Source of the DNA: Lachnospiraceae bacterium
GTDB taxonomy: Bacteria; Bacillota; Clostridia; Lachnospirales; Lachnospiraceae
Direction: 5' to 3'
Length of the DNA: 64,000 nt
NCBI GenBank assembly: GCA_017620255.1
Contig: JAFZQU010000037.1
Span: 45,279-109,278, forward strand
Positions 61,093-64,000 of this stretch are shown here, piece by piece. The translations under genes and the position numbers were made by a program. The notes under the pieces are model-generated. The model was given only the letters and a program-made list of their open reading frames with translations, made no database searches and had not been told where the DNA came from. Position 1 is the first letter of the stretch, and every line of letters begins with the position of its first letter.

Positions 61093-62577
61093 ATGAGTAT
61101 AAGGATCACAGGCATGAACTCGGGTCTTGATACCGACGCGATGGTAAAAGACCTTGTAAATGCATACGACAAAAAGAAAGAAATCATGAAGGGCGACCAG
61201 AAAAGGCTGTCCTGGAAGCAGGATGCATGGAAGGAACTGAACACAAAGGTGAAGAACTTTGTGACCAAGTCCTTATCCAACATGCGTTTTTCATCCGCCT
61301 ATACAAAGAAGACCACCGAGGTTTCCAACTCTGCGATCGCGTCGGTCGTATCTTCCGACGGTGCCGTAAACGGTCAGCAGACGCTGAGAGTAACAGCGCT
61401 TGCACAGGCCGGTTACTTAACAGGCAGCGAGCTGGAGACGACAGATGGTAAGAAGGTTACGAACAACACGAAGCTGAGCGCACTTGGATATGATTCCGAG
61501 GGAACCGTGACTTTGACCAAAGGAAACGGCAAGACGATCGATATCGATGTCAACGGCGACATGACAGTCGGCCAGTTTGTTTCCACGGTAAAAGCAGCCG
61601 GACTCAATGCGAACTTCGATGCCAACAACGGCAGAATGTATATCAGTGCCCCGGATACCGGAACGGCAAATGATTTTTCGTTCAGCGGCGACGCTACAGC
61701 GCTTGAGAAGCTGGGCCTCACAGGCGGAACTTCCCACAAGGAAAACGGTGCGAATGCAACGATCGTTCTCAACGGTGTGACCTATACGGGAAAATCAAAC
61801 ACGTTTTCCATTAACGGTCTGACCATTACGGCGAAAGAACTGACACAGGGCGATTCGTTTGTCAGCCTGACCACATCGACGGACTACAGTGCTGTTTATG
61901 ATTCGATCAAAAACTTCATTAAGGAATACAGTTCTCTTGTAAATGAGATGGATAAACTGTACAATGCAGAGTCCGCACAGGATTACAAGATGCTGACGAC
62001 CGAAGAAAAAGAAGCGATGAGCGAAGATGAAGTCGAGGAATGGGAAAACAAGATCAAGGCAGGACTGTTACGCCGGGATGAATCCATTGCAAGCCTGACA
62101 AGCGCATTACGCAGTTCCATGCTGCAGACCTATAAGATCGACGGAACGACCTACAGTCTTTCCAGCTTCGGTATCAACACTCTCAGCTATTTCCTGGCTG
62201 CGGATAATGAGAAGAACGCTTACCATATCGACGGGGATCCGGATGATGCGGATACTTCGGGCGAGCCGGACAAACTGAAAGCCGCGATCGCGAGCAATCC
62301 GGATGCGGTCATGAAGTTCTTCCAGAATCTGTCCAACGACATGTACCAGAAGATGTCTAAACTGTCCTCTTCCAATGAATACAGAAGCTACGGCAATTAC
62401 TATGAAGATAAGAAGCTGAAGAGCGAGTACGACGGATGGGACAAGAAGATCAAGGATTACGAGGACTATGTAGCGAAGGTCGAAGATAAGTACTACAAAC
62501 AGTTTACGGCGATGGAAAAAGCGATGGGAACCATCCAGTCGCAGCAGAATTACATCTCACAGATGATGGGTATGTAA
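61093..62577 (+). CDS. fliD: Flagellar filament cap protein
   Basis: A 494-residue cap protein that helps flagellin fold at the filament tip. The N-terminus (SIRITGMNSGLDTDAMVKDL) and C-terminus (QFTAMEKAMGTIQSQQNYIS) are the conserved coiled ends. The middle has repeated beta domains. ATG 61093 follows TAGGAGG; the frame extends to 61066 within flaG. Confidence 0.95.
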   Translation: MSIRITGMNSGLDTDAMVKDLVNAYDKKKEIMKGDQKRLSWKQDAWKELNTKVKNFVTKSLSNMRFSSAYTKKTTEVSNSAIASVVSSDGAVNGQQTLRVTALAQAGYLTGSELETTDGKKVTNNTKLSALGYDSEGTVTLTKGNGKTIDIDVNGDMTVGQFVSTVKAAGLNANFDANNGRMYISAPDTGTANDFSFSGDATALEKLGLTGGTSHKENGANATIVLNGVTYTGKSNTFSINGLTITAKELTQGDSFVSLTTSTDYSAVYDSIKNFIKEYSSLVNEMDKLYNAESAQDYKMLTTEEKEAMSEDEVEEWENKIKAGLLRRDESIASLTSALRSSMLQTYKIDGTTYSLSSFGINTLSYFLAADNEKNAYHIDGDPDDADTSGEPDKLKAAIASNPDAVMKFFQNLSNDMYQKMSKLSSSNEYRSYGNYYEDKKLKSEYDGWDKKIKDYEDYVAKVEDKYYKQFTAMEKAMGTIQSQQNYISQMMGM

Positions 62578-62616
62578 TCCTTCCGGACACAATATAAGAG
62601 CAGGCAGGTAAAAATC

Positions 62617-63000
62617 ATGGCTATGAACGCACAGATGGATCAGTATACAAGAAACAGAATATTGACGGCATCCCCCGCGGAGCTGACACTGATGCTCTAT
62701 GACGGAGCGATCAAGTTCTGCAACATAGCGATCATGGGAATAGAGCAGGGCAATATTCAGAAGGCGCATGACAATATCATGAAAGTGCAGCGGATCATAG
62801 AAGAATTCCAGATCACTTTAAATTTTGACTACGCCATCGCCAACGATTATAATAATGTATATAATTATTTGATCAAAAGGCTGCGTGAAGCCAACATGAC
62901 GAAAGACAAGGCTATCATGGAAGAAGTAAGTGCACATATCCATACGCTCAGAGATGCCTGGAAAGAAGTCATGAAGCGTCCAAGCAGCGCAGCAGTTTAA
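62617..63000 (+). CDS. fliS: Flagellin export chaperone
   Basis: A 127-residue four-helix protein with the FliS pattern: MDQYTRNRILTASPAELTLM, LYDGAIKFCN and the later HIHTLRDAWKEVM. FliS binds the flagellin C-terminus to stop early assembly. CAGGCAGGT precedes the ATG, 39 bases after fliD. Confidence 0.95.
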   Translation: MAMNAQMDQYTRNRILTASPAELTLMLYDGAIKFCNIAIMGIEQGNIQKAHDNIMKVQRIIEEFQITLNFDYAIANDYNNVYNYLIKRLREANMTKDKAIMEEVSAHIHTLRDAWKEVMKRPSSAAV

Positions 63001-63094
63001 AAAAATATCCGAACAACCGGAATAAGACGCGGGATGTGTCAGGAAAGTACAGATCCCGTGTCCGAACCCGGTAACTGCAAAGGAAACGCGGCGC

Positions 63095-63586
63095 ATGAAT
63101 GAAACACAGAATTACCTGCAAATGATGATCGAGAGTCTGCGCAAGAAAGAAGATGTGCTGAAAAAGATCATTGAAAAGAACAAGGCACAGGCAGACTGTA
63201 TTCATGAAAAGGAATACGGCGATATCGAATGGGACCGTTTTAATGTCCTGATCGCCGAAAAAGAAACGCTGATCGAGCGGATCAATGAGCTGGATGGCGG
63301 ATTCCAGTCCGTATATGACAGGATCAAAGATGAGCTTGCAGAGAATAAAGCTTCTTATAAGAAGGAAATCGAAACGATGCAGGCGCTGATCGCAAAACTG
63401 ACAGACTTAAGTGTGGAGATCCAGACTAGCGAAGAAAGAAATCGTGCCAGGATCGAAGCAGTACTGATGGCAGCCAAGAAGGAGATCCGTAAATCCAGGA
63501 AAAGCATGCAGGCCGTCAGTAATTATTACAAGTCGATGAGTGCTCCGGAAGCTGATATTTCGGGCCTTGTAGACAAAAAGAAATAG
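63095..63586 (+). CDS. Coiled-coil protein, possible FlgN/FliT-like chaperone
   Basis: A 163-residue, highly charged, almost wholly helical protein with long coiled coils (residues 10-45 and 80-140). Placed after fliS, where fliT lies in many genomes, it is probably a flagellar export chaperone, but no decisive motif is seen. A ribosome site is weak (AAGGAAACG). The 94-base gap before it contains an imperfect hairpin around ACGCGGGAT. It is the last gene before flagellin. Confidence 0.7.
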   Translation: MNETQNYLQMMIESLRKKEDVLKKIIEKNKAQADCIHEKEYGDIEWDRFNVLIAEKETLIERINELDGGFQSVYDRIKDELAENKASYKKEIETMQALIAKLTDLSVEIQTSEERNRARIEAVLMAAKKEIRKSRKSMQAVSNYYKSMSAPEADISGLVDKKK

Positions 63587-63624
63587 GTTCCAAAAAATTT
63601 TTTAAAAAAAATAATAAATCGGGG

Positions 63625-63651
63625 TTGATTTTTCAGATTAACATCCGATAT
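63625..63651 (+). promoter_or_regulatory. Sigma-28-type promoter of flagellin
   Basis: A near-consensus TCCGATAT (63644-63651) lies 15 bases after TTGA (63625-63628), which is a poor match to TAAA. The strong -10 and the position before flagellin support the call. Confidence 0.75.
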
Positions 63652-63658
63652 ATTATAT

Positions 63659-63793
63659 ACAAGTAAAGAAAATTACTTGTAAAACGGCACAGAGCTTAAA
63701 GGAGCGTACGGCCGGAGAGATCTGAGCCAACGAGTAACACTTTTACTTATCAACGCGTAGCATGGAAGCTACACACATCACATTTCAAGGAGG
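63659..63793 (+). promoter_or_regulatory. Flagellin mRNA leader with hairpins and candidate CsrA sites
   Basis: The leader starts with a stable hairpin ACAAGTAA/TTACTTGT (63659-63680). Closer to the gene, GTAGC/GCTAC (63757-63761, 63768-63772) shows ATGGAA in its loop, with GGA at 63764-63766. A second GGA lies in the ribosome site AAGGAGG (63787-63793), about 25 bases on. Paired GGA sites of this kind are how CsrA blocks flagellin translation in Bacillus. More GGA triplets lie at 63701 and 63714. Confidence 0.6.
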
Positions 63794-63800
63794 AAATAAT

Positions 63801-64000
63801 ATGGTAGTACAGCACAACATGACAGCGATGAACGCCAACAGACAGTTAGGCGTTACCGTAACATCTCAGAGGAAAGTTACAGAGAAGTTATCCAGTGGTT
63901 ACAAAGTTAACCGCGCAGCAGATGATGCAGCAGGCCTCACGATCAGTGAGAAGATGAGAAGCCAGATCCGTGGTCTTACACAGGCTTCCGCAAATGCACA
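63801..64000 (+). CDS. hag: Flagellin, N-terminal part
   Basis: The frame starts at ATG 63801 after AAGGAGGAAATAAT and runs off the window end; 66 full codons are seen. The N-terminus ([51 protein letters not shown]) is the conserved flagellin D0/D1 region that polymerises into the filament. FliS, FliW and CsrA in the same window all act on this product or its mRNA. Confidence 0.96.
   Translation, partial: MVVQHNMTAMNANRQLGVTVTSQRKVTEKLSSGYKVNRAADDAAGLTISEKMRSQIRGLTQASANA

Noticed and set aside
1..64000. tRNA, rRNA genes, CRISPR arrays, insertion sequences or prophage genes
   Set aside because: None was recognised by eye on either strand; short tRNAs could in principle be missed without a covariance search.

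Overview
The window comes from a motile, anaerobic, fermentative Firmicute that degrades plant polysaccharides, most likely a Lachnospiraceae-type Clostridia. The evidence is strong AGGAGG ribosome sites, a one-polypeptide pyruvate:ferredoxin oxidoreductase, GH9/GH43/GH13 glycosidases, three sugar or oligosaccharide ABC importers with lipoprotein receptors, a Y-family polymerase paired with a YolD-like protein, and a flagellar cluster with FlgM, FliW, CsrA and sigma-28-type promoters. Family calls rest on reading the sequence; no database search was run.

Layout. 1-4.7 kb: the end of a GH9 cellulase, a GH43 glycosidase and a sugar ABC importer (receptor and two permeases, no ATPase). 4.8-9.7 kb: a tight operon of an unknown helical protein, a GH13 alpha-glucosidase, a radical SAM/SPASM enzyme and a membrane protein whose tail alternates Cys and Ala; this enzyme/tail pair is the best candidate for an undescribed system. 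9.7-10.8 kb: a small membrane protein and an M15 peptidase lipoprotein with an odd start. 10.9-17.9 kb: molybdenum hydroxylase (xanthine dehydrogenase type) genes with two different Mo subunits around one FAD subunit, then a drug/metabolite transporter. 17.9-23.4 kb: a GGDEF-like protein, two CobW-type metal GTPases (one with a 67-residue His-rich stretch), a Na/phosphate symporter and a small conserved gene with a highly folded leader. 23.6-25.3 kb: YolD-like protein and Y-family polymerase. 25.5-29.1 kb: nifJ. 29.1-30.9 kb: PilZ protein, a 37-residue membrane peptide and a polysaccharide deacetylase.

30.9-42.1 kb: a pentose/deoxysugar locus with two AraC regulators, a second sugar ABC importer, a ROK (XylR-type) repressor, xylulokinase, a DUF4867-type protein, a fucose/arabinose isomerase family protein and L-ribulose-5-phosphate 4-epimerase. 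Two TTTAGTTTA-type operators lie in front of the ROK gene and of the isomerase operon, so one repressor probably controls both. 42.1-49.8 kb: another AraC regulator and a peptide/oligosaccharide-type ABC importer with both ATPases. 49.9-53.4 kb: serine dehydratase subunits, an acyltransferase with a zinc ribbon, and thymidine kinase.

53.5-64 kb: the late flagellar cluster flgM, flgN, two tandem flgK genes, flgL, fliW, csrA, flaG, fliD, fliS, a coiled-coil protein and the start of flagellin. Sigma-28-type sites precede flgM, flaG and flagellin, and the flagellin leader carries plausible CsrA sites.

Recurring themes are stem-loops between receptor and permease genes in all three importers, -10 elements abutting hairpins so that the promoter's own RNA would lack the full hairpin, two genes whose promoters imply leaderless mRNAs, and convergent gene pairs that overlap tail to tail.
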